From: Paenibacillus sp. Soil750
Lineage (GTDB): Bacteria > Bacillota > Bacilli > Paenibacillales > NBRC-103111
Length of the DNA: 55,245 nucleotides
Assembly: GCF_001428045.1 (NCBI RefSeq)
Contig: NZ_LMSD01000020.1
Span: 1-55,245, forward strand
Direction: 5' to 3'
Shown one piece after another: positions 1 through 7,439 of the stretch. How positions within the stretch are numbered: position 1 is the first letter of the stretch; each line of letters starts with the position of its first letter. A program made the translations under genes and the position numbers. A model generated the notes under the pieces. That model was not told the origin of the DNA. It did no database searches and saw only the letters and a list, made by a program, of their open reading frames with translations.

Positions 1-67
1 GAATAGCACAATTGGTTACATGTCACCTGAGCAATTTGAGCAGCTATACTACCAGCAAGTCGCATAA
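1..67 (+). pseudogene. C-terminal end of an IS3-family transposase (cut by window edge)
   Basis: Reading from base 2, the frame encodes NSTIGYMSPEQFEQLYYQQVA and then a TAA stop at 65-67. This matches the conserved end of IS3-family OrfB (DDE integrase-type) transposases, which typically finish with a 'H-S-x-L-G-Y-x-S-P-x-x-F/Y-E' segment. Only 21 codons lie in the window, so whether the upstream gene is intact cannot be judged. Recognition rests on the motif only. Confidence 0.75.
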
Positions 68-95
68 CTTAGTGACGTCCACTTTCTTGACAGAA
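1..95 (+). mobile_element. Right end of an IS3-family insertion sequence
   Basis: Directly after the transposase stop comes TGACGTCCACTTTCTTGACAG (about 73-93), which resembles the terminal inverted repeats of IS3-group elements (a GTCCACTT...TTGACAG type end). The left end and the target duplication lie outside the window, so the exact boundary is an estimate. Confidence 0.55.
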
Positions 96-347
96 GAGCA
101 AACCTCCAGTTAATTTAATACAGTTTAGTCAATCTGAACAAAAGAGATAGTTTTACCTACATTTTTTACAGTTAAATCGAGTTTTCGAAGAAAAACCTCG
201 GAAATAGTTGTATATTTTCCAGTTGATGCAACTCTGTATGCGCCGTGATCCTCTAAACCTACAAACAGCAAACACCGAGATTTTGTTCAATAGGAGTATT
301 GGTTATGTCCCTTAAAAACTTTGATACATCCCATGAGGATGGTGTAG
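96..347. other. Non-coding stretch with degenerate hairpin-family repeats
   Basis: No convincing gene is seen here. The stretch holds half or degenerate copies of the intergenic TGGA/TCCA repeat family found elsewhere in the window, for example CTCCAGTTAATT at about 103-114 and ATAGTTG...TTTTCCAGTTGAT at 204-226. Confidence 0.4.
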
Positions 348-683
348 CTACGCAGAACCAGCGACGTACGTTAGCCCATAGGAGAGCCAGACGAAATGAT
401 ACACATTGACGGCTGCATAAACGATAACGGTGAGGGTCAGGCAGGGCTGGACCCATAATTTCTGGCGAATATAGGGATATATGAGCATGAGTGCGAGAGG
501 GAATATGAGTTTCACGAGATAATACGCGATGATGTGCCATTCGTAGAGATGGCGGATGAACGGATTGGCCTCTTGAATGAAGGCTAGCTGCAAGCCGATA
601 TCGGTGAATAGCGCGTCGAAAAAGCAGAGAATGAGCAGCAATACCAGCAGTTTGCTCTTAAACATGGATCGAAAAACAAGCAT
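348..683 (-). CDS. Small membrane protein, DUF5658-like
   Basis: This encodes a protein of about 111 residues with roughly three hydrophobic segments: near the N-terminus (LLVLLLILCFFDALFTD), in the middle (HIIAYYLVKLIFPLALML) and near the C-terminus (LTLTVIVYAAVNVYHFVWL). The DALFTD-x-x-L and N-P-F/x-R pattern is typical of DUF5658-type proteins of unknown function in Bacillales. I chose the ATG at 683 because GCGAGGA lies six bases before it. The frame is open further upstream to an ATG at 785, but no ribosome site supports that longer start. It is a single gene followed by tRNA-Lys on the same strand. No function is proposed. Confidence 0.6.
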   Translation of the reverse strand: MLVFRSMFKSKLLVLLLILCFFDALFTDIGLQLAFIQEANPFIRHLYEWHIIAYYLVKLIFPLALMLIYPYIRQKLWVQPCLTLTVIVYAAVNVYHFVWLSYGLTYVAGSA

Positions 684-825
684 ACGGTTCCTCGCTTTCC
701 GTGGCTTCATTCGGATGCGTTCCCGAGCATCAGGCAGGTCAGAGATGAGGTGGACGAATCCTGCTATTGATACATAACGTATCATCTTAAGGTCAGTTTG
801 TCCAGTTCACAGCGTCGTAAGAGAA

Positions 826-861
826 AATCCCCCTGCGATCCGATGAAGATCGAGGGGGATT
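826..861 (-). terminator. Rho-independent terminator behind tRNA-Lys
   Basis: AATCCCCCT (826-834) pairs with AGGGGGATT (853-861), with an inner GATC/GATC extension. On the minus strand it lies directly after the tRNA 3' end and is followed by TTTTCTCTT. Confidence 0.75.
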
Positions 862-866
862 CATTA

Positions 867-938
867 TAGGCCCGGTGGGGGTCGAACCCACAACCTACCG
901 GTTAAGAGCCGGTTGCTCTGCCATTGAGCTACGGACCT
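867..938 (-). tRNA. tRNA-Lys (anticodon CUU)
   Basis: On the minus strand a full cloverleaf is visible. The acceptor arms are AGGTCCG and CGGGCCT with discriminator A, the D-arm is GCTC...GAGC, the anticodon stem ACCGG/CCGGT encloses loop CTCTTAA, and the T-arm is GTGGG-TTCGACC-CCCAC. Loop positions 34-36 read CUU, which decodes AAG (lysine). The CCA end is not encoded. A terminator follows immediately. Confidence 0.95.
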
Positions 939-1007
939 AAGATCTATTGATTGTAACATGCTACGTAAGATTGGGTCAATCTATTTTCCAGAACCTGTCA
1001 TGAAATA

Positions 1008-1041
1008 AAGAGCTTACCCGTTCGTGATAGGGTAAGCTCTT
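1008..1041 (-). terminator. Terminator of the ABC-F gene
   Basis: AAGAGCTTACCC (1008-1019) and GGGTAAGCTCTT (1030-1041) form a perfect 12-bp stem. It sits just after the ABC-F stop codon on the minus strand. Confidence 0.8.
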
Positions 1042-1056
1042 CAAAATACGTGTGGA

Positions 1057-2613
1057 TTAGAATACTTTCGTCGTCCATGACTCACAGTTCCAAGTCTCTG
1101 TCACAACATCGCGATAGAAGTCAGGTTCATGGGAGATCAGGATGATGCTGCCTTTGTACGCTTTCAGTGCACGCTTCAGCTCTTCCTTCGCGTCGACGTC
1201 CAAATGGTTCGTCGGCTCATCGAGTACGAGTAGGTTCGTTTCGCGATTGATCAACTTACATAGGCGGACCTTCGCTTTCTCTCCACCGCTAAGCACGACA
1301 ATCTTGCTCTCGATATGCTTGGTCGTTAGTCCACAGCGTGCAAGCGCCGCGCGAACCTCGAATTGGTTCAAGGAAGGGAACTCATTCCAAACCTCATCAA
1401 TACACGTATTGTTGTTGGATTCCTTAATTTCCTGTTGGAAATAGCCAACTTGTTGGTTTTCACCCTTATGCACGGAACCTGACAACGCAGGGATTTCGCC
1501 TAAAATGCTGCGTAGCAACGTCGTCTTCCCGATGCCGTTGGCACCGACGAGTGCAATTTTCTGCCCACGCTCCATGCGCAGGTTAAGCGGACGGGATAAC
1601 GGTGAGTCGTAACCGATAACCAGATCTGTCGCCTCAAAGATGAGCTTCCCGGCTGTACGTCCTTCTTTGAAGTTGAACTGTGGCTTCGGTTTCTCTTTGG
1701 CAAGCTCAATGACTTCCATCTTGTCGAGCTTCTTCTGTCGGGACATCGCCATATTACGAGTGGCGACACTCGCTTTGTTACGTTGAACGAAGTCCTTCAA
1801 CTCCGAAATTTCCTGCTGTTGGCGTTTGTATGCGGACTCCAGCTGGGATTTTCTCATTTCGTGAACTTCTAGGAAATGATCGTAGTCGCCGACATAGCGG
1901 TTCAAGGCTTGATTTTCCATGTGATAAATCAAGTTGATTACGCTATTTAAGAACGGAATGTCATGGGAGATAAGGATGAAGGCATTCTCGTACTCATTCA
2001 GATAGCGTTTCAACCATTCGATATGCTGTTCATCCAAATAGTTCGTAGGCTCATCGAGGAGCAGGATGTCTGGCTTTTCCAAAAGAAGCTTCGCCAACAA
2101 CACCTTCGTACGCTGCCCACCGCTCAAATCATTCACATCTTTATCTAAGCCGATATCTGTCAGACCCAGACCGCGGGCCGTTTCTTCGATTTTGGCATCG
2201 ATCATGTAGAAATCTTGATTCGTTAACGTATCTTGAATCGTTCCTACATCCTCGAGCAAGCGCTCAAGCTCTTCAGGCGAAACGTCGCCCATGCGGCCAT
2301 ACATATCGTTCATTTCTTGTTCCATATCGAACAGATACTGGAAGGCACCTTTCAACACGTCGCGCATCGTCATGCCTTTGCTAAGTACCGCATGTTGATC
2401 GAGGTAACCAACGCGCATGCGCTTGGACCATTCGACTTTCCCGTCGTCTGGCTGCAGCTTGCCGGTAATGATGTTCATGAAGGTCGATTTCCCTTCACCA
2501 TTTGCGCCAATAAGTCCGATGTGCTCGCCTTTCAACAGGCGGAAGGATACATCGTTGAAGATCGCGCGATCCCCAAATCCGTGACTAAGTCGTTCTACGT
2601 TTAATATGCTCAT
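1057..2613 (-). CDS. ABC-F family ATPase (translation factor / ribosome-protection type)
   Basis: This is a soluble protein of about 518 residues with two ABC ATPase domains in tandem and no membrane segments, as in the ABC-F family that acts on the ribosome. The first domain has Walker A GANGEGKST (about 36-44), signature LSGGQ and Walker B LLLDEPTNYLD. The second has GANGIGKTT, LSGGEKAK and LVLDEPTNHLD. Between them is a charged helical linker (KSQLESAYKRQQQEISELK) matching the P-site tRNA interaction motif region. I start at the ATG at 2613, preceded by AAAAGG; a GTG at 2622 is in frame but overlaps that site. It resembles YkpA/YbiT-type members. Whether it gives antibiotic resistance or is housekeeping cannot be told from sequence. 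Confidence 0.9.
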   Translation of the reverse strand: MSILNVERLSHGFGDRAIFNDVSFRLLKGEHIGLIGANGEGKSTFMNIITGKLQPDDGKVEWSKRMRVGYLDQHAVLSKGMTMRDVLKGAFQYLFDMEQEMNDMYGRMGDVSPEELERLLEDVGTIQDTLTNQDFYMIDAKIEETARGLGLTDIGLDKDVNDLSGGQRTKVLLAKLLLEKPDILLLDEPTNYLDEQHIEWLKRYLNEYENAFILISHDIPFLNSVINLIYHMENQALNRYVGDYDHFLEVHEMRKSQLESAYKRQQQEISELKDFVQRNKASVATRNMAMSRQKKLDKMEVIELAKEKPKPQFNFKEGRTAGKLIFEATDLVIGYDSPLSRPLNLRMERGQKIALVGANGIGKTTLLRSILGEIPALSGSVHKGENQQVGYFQQEIKESNNNTCIDEVWNEFPSLNQFEVRAALARCGLTTKHIESKIVVLSGGEKAKVRLCKLINRETNLLVLDEPTNHLDVDAKEELKRALKAYKGSIILISHEPDFYRDVVTETWNCESWTTKVF

Positions 2614-2657
2614 GAATGACACCTTTTCTATTGAACTTTTTTTGCTTCTTACATTTT

Positions 2658-2663
2658 ATTATA
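2658..2663 (-). promoter_or_regulatory. Likely -10 box of the ABC-F gene
   Basis: On the minus strand a TATAAT lies about 45 bases upstream of the start codon. No strong -35 is seen at 17 bp, so only the -10 is proposed. Confidence 0.4.
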
Positions 2664-2709
2664 AACGATAGGAAGCAAACAACTCCCCCAGGTGAATAAA
2701 AAAAGGAAA

Positions 2710-3453
2710 TTAAGCTTCATCCATCAGGATATGCCCATAGCCTGGCTCAATTTCGACGAAGCCAGCCATATGGCGCATGTGGCGGGTGATCGGCTTATTT
2801 TGACCCATCAGGATCATATTCTGCAGATCGCGGCGTCCCTCAGAGGGGAGAGCGAATGCTTTAACATGATTAAACACTTCACTAAGTGTTGTGTGAATAG
2901 CGGCTAAGAGCGGGTCATGCTCACCTTTACCCATTAAGTTCAGAAGAATTGCGCCGCCCTCGTCGAGCTTTGTGAGAGCGATTTGGAAAAAGGTTAATGA
3001 CGTTAATGACAGCGGTGTGCCCTTATCAGTAAAAGCATCAACAAGGATGTAATCATACGTTCGAGGAGGCTCGTTGCTTAGGAGCTCCCTGCCATCACCG
3101 ATGTGCACATTGTCCTGGTTGTAACCGAAGTAGCGCCTGCTCAGCGCCACGACATGTTCATCCAACTCCGCAACGGTGAAGCGTTTCTCTCTCAGGTGGG
3201 AAGCGATCGTGCCGATCCCGTGACCGATGAGGAATACACGCTCAAAGCTAGGGGCATTAATCTGCATGAGATGAATCATAGCTCGTGGATATTCGAAAAG
3301 GATACGATCTGGATGCTCCAAATCCATCGCACCTTGCATGGCTTGATTGGAAAACTCCAAGACGCGAAAGCTCCCTTTTTCATCAGAAAAGGTGTTGGTG
3401 TCATATATGGAGATGTCATGGTGGGCGGTTTGTTCCTTGTATAGCACGTTCAA
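2710..3453 (-). CDS. Spermidine-synthase-like methyltransferase-fold protein
   Basis: The protein has about 247 residues with a Rossmann-type fold related to spermine/spermidine synthases. It contains VFLIGHGIGTIASHL (a glycine-rich nucleotide loop), the acidic VAELDEHVV, DGRELL and YDYILVDAFTDKGTPLSLTS, where the family has D-x-x-D-P. The glycine loop and D-A-F-T variant suggest it may not be a classical polyamine synthase, since many such stand-alone proteins are of unknown substrate. I chose the TTG at 3453 because GAAGGAG lies about eight bases before it. The frame is open to an ATG at 3564 with no ribosome site. It is a single gene, upstream of and on the same strand as the ABC-F gene. 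Confidence 0.7.
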   Translation of the reverse strand: MNVLYKEQTAHHDISIYDTNTFSDEKGSFRVLEFSNQAMQGAMDLEHPDRILFEYPRAMIHLMQINAPSFERVFLIGHGIGTIASHLREKRFTVAELDEHVVALSRRYFGYNQDNVHIGDGRELLSNEPPRTYDYILVDAFTDKGTPLSLTSLTFFQIALTKLDEGGAILLNLMGKGEHDPLLAAIHTTLSEVFNHVKAFALPSEGRRDLQNMILMGQNKPITRHMRHMAGFVEIEPGYGHILMDEA

Positions 3454-3641
3454 CGATCGGATCTCCTTCGATAATAAGTATGTGGATAGTATATCATAGC
3501 GCGGCAAGCAGCAGAGCTGGAGCTCCATGTCAAAGATACGAAGGCCCTTCGGATCTATGTGCAAGGGGATAGAAGCATTGTAGGTGAGCCGATGTTAGGG
3601 AAATGATCGTTGATTGACGGGCAATGAATGGATATAGAATT

Positions 3642-3671
3642 AACCTCCTCAGCAGAATAGGCTGGGAGGTT
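3642..3671 (+). terminator. Hairpin in the leader before the first sugar transporter
   Basis: AACCTCC-CAGC (with one bulged T, 3642-3653) pairs with GCTG-GGAGGTT (3661-3671), followed by TTTGG. It lies just upstream of the operator-promoter at 3683-3750. It could stop upstream read-through; the rest of 3454-3640 shows no gene. Confidence 0.5.
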
Positions 3672-3682
3672 TTTGGTCTGGG

Positions 3683-3750
3683 TTGTGTTCGATAGGGATG
3701 AAGTTGTGTTCAATCCTCTCATTTTCTTGGGGAGAGGGCTCTTTTATACT
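3683..3750 (+). promoter_or_regulatory. Twin operator and promoter of the sugar permease operon
   Basis: Two direct repeats, TTGTGTTCGAT (3683-3693) and TTGTGTTCAAT (3704-3714), start 21 bp apart. They are followed by a weak -35 TTTTCT (3722-3727), a 17-bp spacer and -10 TATACT (3745-3750). The same arrangement, base for base in spacing, precedes the binding-protein gene at 9029-9096. The poor -35 and adjacent twin sites are typical of class II activation by a two-HTH AraC protein. The regulator encoded at 7417 is the natural candidate (inference). Confidence 0.75.
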
Positions 3751-3792
3751 GATGATAGATGAAATTACTATTAGAAAAGGGTGAGCCCCAAT

Positions 3793-4752
3793 ATGCGCAC
3801 ACAACCTACGACAAATGCCAGTAAACAGGCTCAAAAGCGGTTCTCCGCCTTTAATTGGAAGGGCCGTTGGGAATCGCCTGTAGCAGGGTATTTGTTCATC
3901 TCCCCATGGCTGCTTGGCTTCTTGCTCTTAACCTTATGGCCGATGATCCGATCGGTTTATTATTCCTTTACCAAATTTACTTTGCTGGACGCTCCTGACT
4001 GGATCGGCTTGAGAAACTATGAACGCATCTTCGCCGACGATGAAACGTTCAGACAGTCTCTCACTGTCACGCTGTTGTTCGTTGTCATCTCTGTGCCAAT
4101 CAAGCTGGTGACTGCCCTGTTGGTCGCTATGCTGCTTAACAAGAACATAAAGGGAATTTCCATTTACCGTACATTTATATATTTGCCATCTCTAATCGGA
4201 AGCAGTATCGCCGTTGCGGTTCTATGGAAAAACATTTTTGGGATCGACGGATTTATCAATAAGTTTTTGGGTATTTTCGGAGTGGAAGGGATCAGTTGGA
4301 TCAGCAGCCCTGGTACGGCTCTGGGTACATTAATTATTTTGGTGGCTTGGCAGTTCGGCTCTTCGATGGTCATTTTCCTTGCAGGGTTAAAACAAATCCC
4401 TTCGGAGCTCTATGAAGCTTCATCTGTCGATGGCGCGTCGAAGCTCAGACAATTTTTCAACATTACGCTGCCAATGCTTTCCCCGGTGCTGCTGTTCAAT
4501 CTGGTGCTGCAGACAATTGGTTCGTTCCAAATGTTCACACAGGCATTCATCATTACAAAAGGCGGTCCGATTAACTCTACGTATATGTATGCCCTATATT
4601 TGTATGAGAGAGCCTTTGCTCGCTATGATATGGGGTATGCTTCAGCATTAGCTTGGATTCTGCTTGTTATTATCGGGATCGCAACTGCCCTGATCTTCGC
4701 ATCGTCCCGTTACTGGGTATTCTATGAGACTGAAGGAGGCCGTAAGAAATGA
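3793..4752 (+). CDS. Sugar ABC transporter permease (CUT1, MalF/UgpA-like)
   Basis: This integral membrane protein of about 319 residues has six predicted hydrophobic segments, the first at about residues 30-52. It carries the permease EAA loop motif 'ELYEASSVDGASKLRQFFNI', which contacts the ATPase. It is one half of a binding-protein-dependent sugar importer. The ATG at 3793 has AAAAGGGTG upstream; a GTG at 3781 overlaps that site. The second permease overlaps by four bases (ATGA). No ATPase is encoded here, as is usual in Paenibacillus, where a shared MsmX-type ATPase serves many importers (established knowledge). The substrate is unknown. Confidence 0.9.
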   Translation: MRTQPTTNASKQAQKRFSAFNWKGRWESPVAGYLFISPWLLGFLLLTLWPMIRSVYYSFTKFTLLDAPDWIGLRNYERIFADDETFRQSLTVTLLFVVISVPIKLVTALLVAMLLNKNIKGISIYRTFIYLPSLIGSSIAVAVLWKNIFGIDGFINKFLGIFGVEGISWISSPGTALGTLIILVAWQFGSSMVIFLAGLKQIPSELYEASSVDGASKLRQFFNITLPMLSPVLLFNLVLQTIGSFQMFTQAFIITKGGPINSTYMYALYLYERAFARYDMGYASALAWILLVIIGIATALIFASSRYWVFYETEGGRKK

Positions 4753-5594
4753 CACTAACGCAACGCCGGACTCTCGGCTCCCATATTTTTTTAGCCCTAT
4801 TCAGTATCGTGATGGTCTATCCCATTTTGTGGTGGGTTGGAGCGGCATTCAAATCCAATGATGAGATGAGCTCACCTAATTTGTTCCCGAAGGTATGGTT
4901 GTGGAGCAACTTCACCGACGGCTGGGTTGCGCTTCCGAAATTTACATTCACACACTTCTATATAAACTCCTTCGAGCTTATTGCAGGCGTGCTAATTACA
5001 TCGGTGCTTTCTTGCAGTCTCGTCGCTTTCGGGTTTGCCCGACTGGATTTCCCGCTCAAAAATTTCTGGTTCTCTATCCTAATGGTCACGTTGATGCTGC
5101 CTAGTCAGGTGACGTTAGTCCCGCAGTATATTATGTTCAATACATTCGGCTGGATTAATACGTATCTGCCGTTCTATGTCCCGCATGCCTTAGCTGGCGG
5201 TATCGGCGGACCCTTCTTTATTTTCCTGCTTATTCAGTTCATTCGCGGACTTCCGAAGGATCTGGACGAATCGGCCAAAATCGATGGCTGCAGTTGGTTC
5301 GGCATTTATTGGCGCATCATCCTCCCACTGACCAAGCCTGCACTAGTCACGGTAGCCATCTACTGTTTCCTATGGAACTGGGATGATTTCTTCGGACACT
5401 TGTTGTATATCAACTCGGTAGATAAATATACGGTAGGGCTGGCACTCAAATTGTTTGTAGACAGTCAATCTGCCTTGCCTTGGGGTCAATTACTGGCGAT
5501 GTCACTCGTATCCATTGTTCCTTCGTTAATTATCTTCTTTATGGCTCAGCGTCATTTTGTAGATGGCATTGCGTCAGGTGCAGTGAAGGGGTAA
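4749..5594 (+). CDS. Sugar ABC transporter permease (CUT1, MalG/UgpE-like)
   Basis: The protein has about 281 residues, six predicted membrane helices and the EAA motif 'LPKDLDESAKIDGCSWFGIYWRI'-type region near residues 180-200, as in MalG-type permeases. It starts inside the stop of the preceding permease gene (ATGA overlap), so the two are translationally coupled. It forms the heterodimeric channel with that partner. A terminator-like hairpin follows before the kinase gene, which may lower kinase expression relative to the permeases. Confidence 0.9.
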   Translation: MTLTQRRTLGSHIFLALFSIVMVYPILWWVGAAFKSNDEMSSPNLFPKVWLWSNFTDGWVALPKFTFTHFYINSFELIAGVLITSVLSCSLVAFGFARLDFPLKNFWFSILMVTLMLPSQVTLVPQYIMFNTFGWINTYLPFYVPHALAGGIGGPFFIFLLIQFIRGLPKDLDESAKIDGCSWFGIYWRIILPLTKPALVTVAIYCFLWNWDDFFGHLLYINSVDKYTVGLALKLFVDSQSALPWGQLLAMSLVSIVPSLIIFFMAQRHFVDGIASGAVKG

Positions 5595-5612
5595 AATTTG
5601 ATGAGTTGCTTG

Positions 5613-5640
5613 AAAAGCTGCGATATTGTGCAGCTTTTTT
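5613..5640 (+). terminator. Intra-operon terminator between permease and kinase genes
   Basis: AAAAGCTGC (5613-5621) pairs with GCAGCTTTT (5630-5638), and the run continues as TTTTTT. It lies in the 81-bp gap between the second permease and the sensor kinase and probably acts as a partial terminator. Confidence 0.65.
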
Positions 5641-5675
5641 GGCTTTTAGGATTGCCGCCTGAGGGGAGGACCTTG

Positions 5676-7439
5676 ATGAACTTATTCAAACGTGTGCGGA
5701 TTGATCGGTTGTTTTTCAGTAGTTTCGCTTCTTTCTTATCGATCTTGCTTCTCGTCTTTACTTGGATCAGCTACAGTGTGACAGCTAGGGAACTTGCGGA
5801 TACATCATCGTACTACCAGCAAGATATGCTTAATGAGCTGAATAAACAGATTGATATCCAGCTGAAATCGATTGAACAAATGTCGCTGGCTGCTTCCCGC
5901 AATATGAATACGATCGGCTATGATCCCTTTGAAAAGGATCCTTTCGAGTTATTTCATCGCAGGGACGATATGCTGCGGATGCTGGCAAGCATTACGTACA
6001 GCACGACGATGGTTCAGTCCATCTATTTATATATAGACAATCCAACTAAGACCGATCCGCAGGCTCCTGTGCAAATTCTGGATATGAAGCATGTTCGGGA
6101 GGAACCATGGTACCCGGAAATCCAGAATTCAGACTTCGCCTGGGTCGGGGAGCGGACGCTCCCCACTAATAAAGGGCCGCAACAATTTATCAGTTTCGCT
6201 CGTAAGCTATATAACAATTCGGATAAGTACTATGGGATGCTGATGCTGAACGTGAAGGCGACCGCAATCGAAAGTATGGTTCGCGGGGAGTCCGAGGGAA
6301 AAGAGAAGAACCGGCTGCTGTTGGATGCCAGCGGCAGGACGATTGCCACGATTGGAAAGCCGACATTGAGCGAAGAGGATCTTGGGCTGATCAGCAGTAA
6401 GGAGATCGCATCGAATTATATACATCTTCCTGACAAACAAGGCGAAGGGGCTCTGCTTGTATGGAGTAAGGTGCGATCGGATTGGATGTTGATTGAAATC
6501 ACGCCATGGAATGACATTGTACACGGGAGTATCCGGTTGGCTTATATTCTAGTCACTGTCGGTCTGACGGCCATCTGCATCACGGCCTTCTTCACGCTGT
6601 TCCTGTCTAAGCAATTCACGAAGCCGATTCGCTTACTGCTTGCGCGAATGGGAAGAGTGCCTGCTGCAGGAGCTGCAATGGATCTGCCTACCGATTACGA
6701 GAACGAGTTCGGGAGTTTATTCAACGGTTACCGCCGGCAAATGGAGCGGATTGAAGAGTTGCTGCAATCGCTGCAATCTCAGCATAAGCGTAAGCGAGAA
6801 GCGGAGATATTGGCGCTGCAGGCGATGATAAATCCCCATTTTTTATACAATACCTTGGATCAGCTGAACTGGATCGCTATTGATTCTGGACAAGAGAAGA
6901 TCAGTACAATCGTTTCCTTAATGGGCAAAATGTTCCGTATTGGTCTTTCCAATGGTGAGACGGTCATTCCAATTCGGGATGAGCTGACGCATGTAGAGTG
7001 CTACCTGCAAATTCAAAAAATTCGTTGGGGTGAGCGTCTTACTTACACCATTGAAATCGAAGAGGAGTTAAAAGAACTGTATATTTCGCGTTTAACGATA
7101 CAGCCCTTTGTGGAGAATGCGTTCATTCATGGATTTCATGGCAGGAGGGCTGGGGAGGTTCATATCTCCATTAATCGTAAGGAAAACGAATTGGAAATTA
7201 TCATTACCGATAATGGCGTAGGGCTGAGGCCAGAATGGGATGTACCGAAGCCGCGCAAAACCGGAGGCTATGGCGTTAGGAATGTGATGGACCGCATTGC
7301 TGCCTATTTCGGGGAGCCTTACGGAGTCACGATGCGAGGCAGAGAGGAAGGCGGAACGGAAGTGGTTCTGCGGCTCCCTGTTTTGCACGATAAATCCGAA
7401 GTGGAGGAGGCTTTTCATGTGGAGAGTACTTATAATTGA
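5676..7439 (+). CDS. Membrane sensor histidine kinase (LytS/YesM family)
   Basis: The protein has about 587 residues. An N-terminal membrane helix (about 12-33), an extracellular Cache-like sensor region (about 34-285) and a second membrane helix are followed by HAMP. Then comes the His_kinase domain with MINPHFLYNTLDQLNW near residue 384-400 (phospho-acceptor His) and an HATPase domain with NAFIHGF and DNGVGL. This YesM-type layout is the usual partner of an AraC-type response regulator for sugar sensing. The ATG at 5676 has GAGGGGAGG in front; the longer open frame from 5598 runs through the terminator hairpin. The regulator gene overlaps its 3' end by 23 bases. Confidence 0.9.
   Translation: MNLFKRVRIDRLFFSSFASFLSILLLVFTWISYSVTARELADTSSYYQQDMLNELNKQIDIQLKSIEQMSLAASRNMNTIGYDPFEKDPFELFHRRDDMLRMLASITYSTTMVQSIYLYIDNPTKTDPQAPVQILDMKHVREEPWYPEIQNSDFAWVGERTLPTNKGPQQFISFARKLYNNSDKYYGMLMLNVKATAIESMVRGESEGKEKNRLLLDASGRTIATIGKPTLSEEDLGLISSKEIASNYIHLPDKQGEGALLVWSKVRSDWMLIEITPWNDIVHGSIRLAYILVTVGLTAICITAFFTLFLSKQFTKPIRLLLARMGRVPAAGAAMDLPTDYENEFGSLFNGYRRQMERIEELLQSLQSQHKRKREAEILALQAMINPHFLYNTLDQLNWIAIDSGQEKISTIVSLMGKMFRIGLSNGETVIPIRDELTHVECYLQIQKIRWGERLTYTIEIEEELKELYISRLTIQPFVENAFIHGFHGRRAGEVHISINRKENELEIIITDNGVGLRPEWDVPKPRKTGGYGVRNVMDRIAAYFGEPYGVTMRGREEGGTEVVLRLPVLHDKSEVEEAFHVESTYN

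Noticed and set aside
3565..3640. Additional small gene upstream of the first permease
   Set aside because: Short frames there have no ribosome site and no similarity to known proteins.
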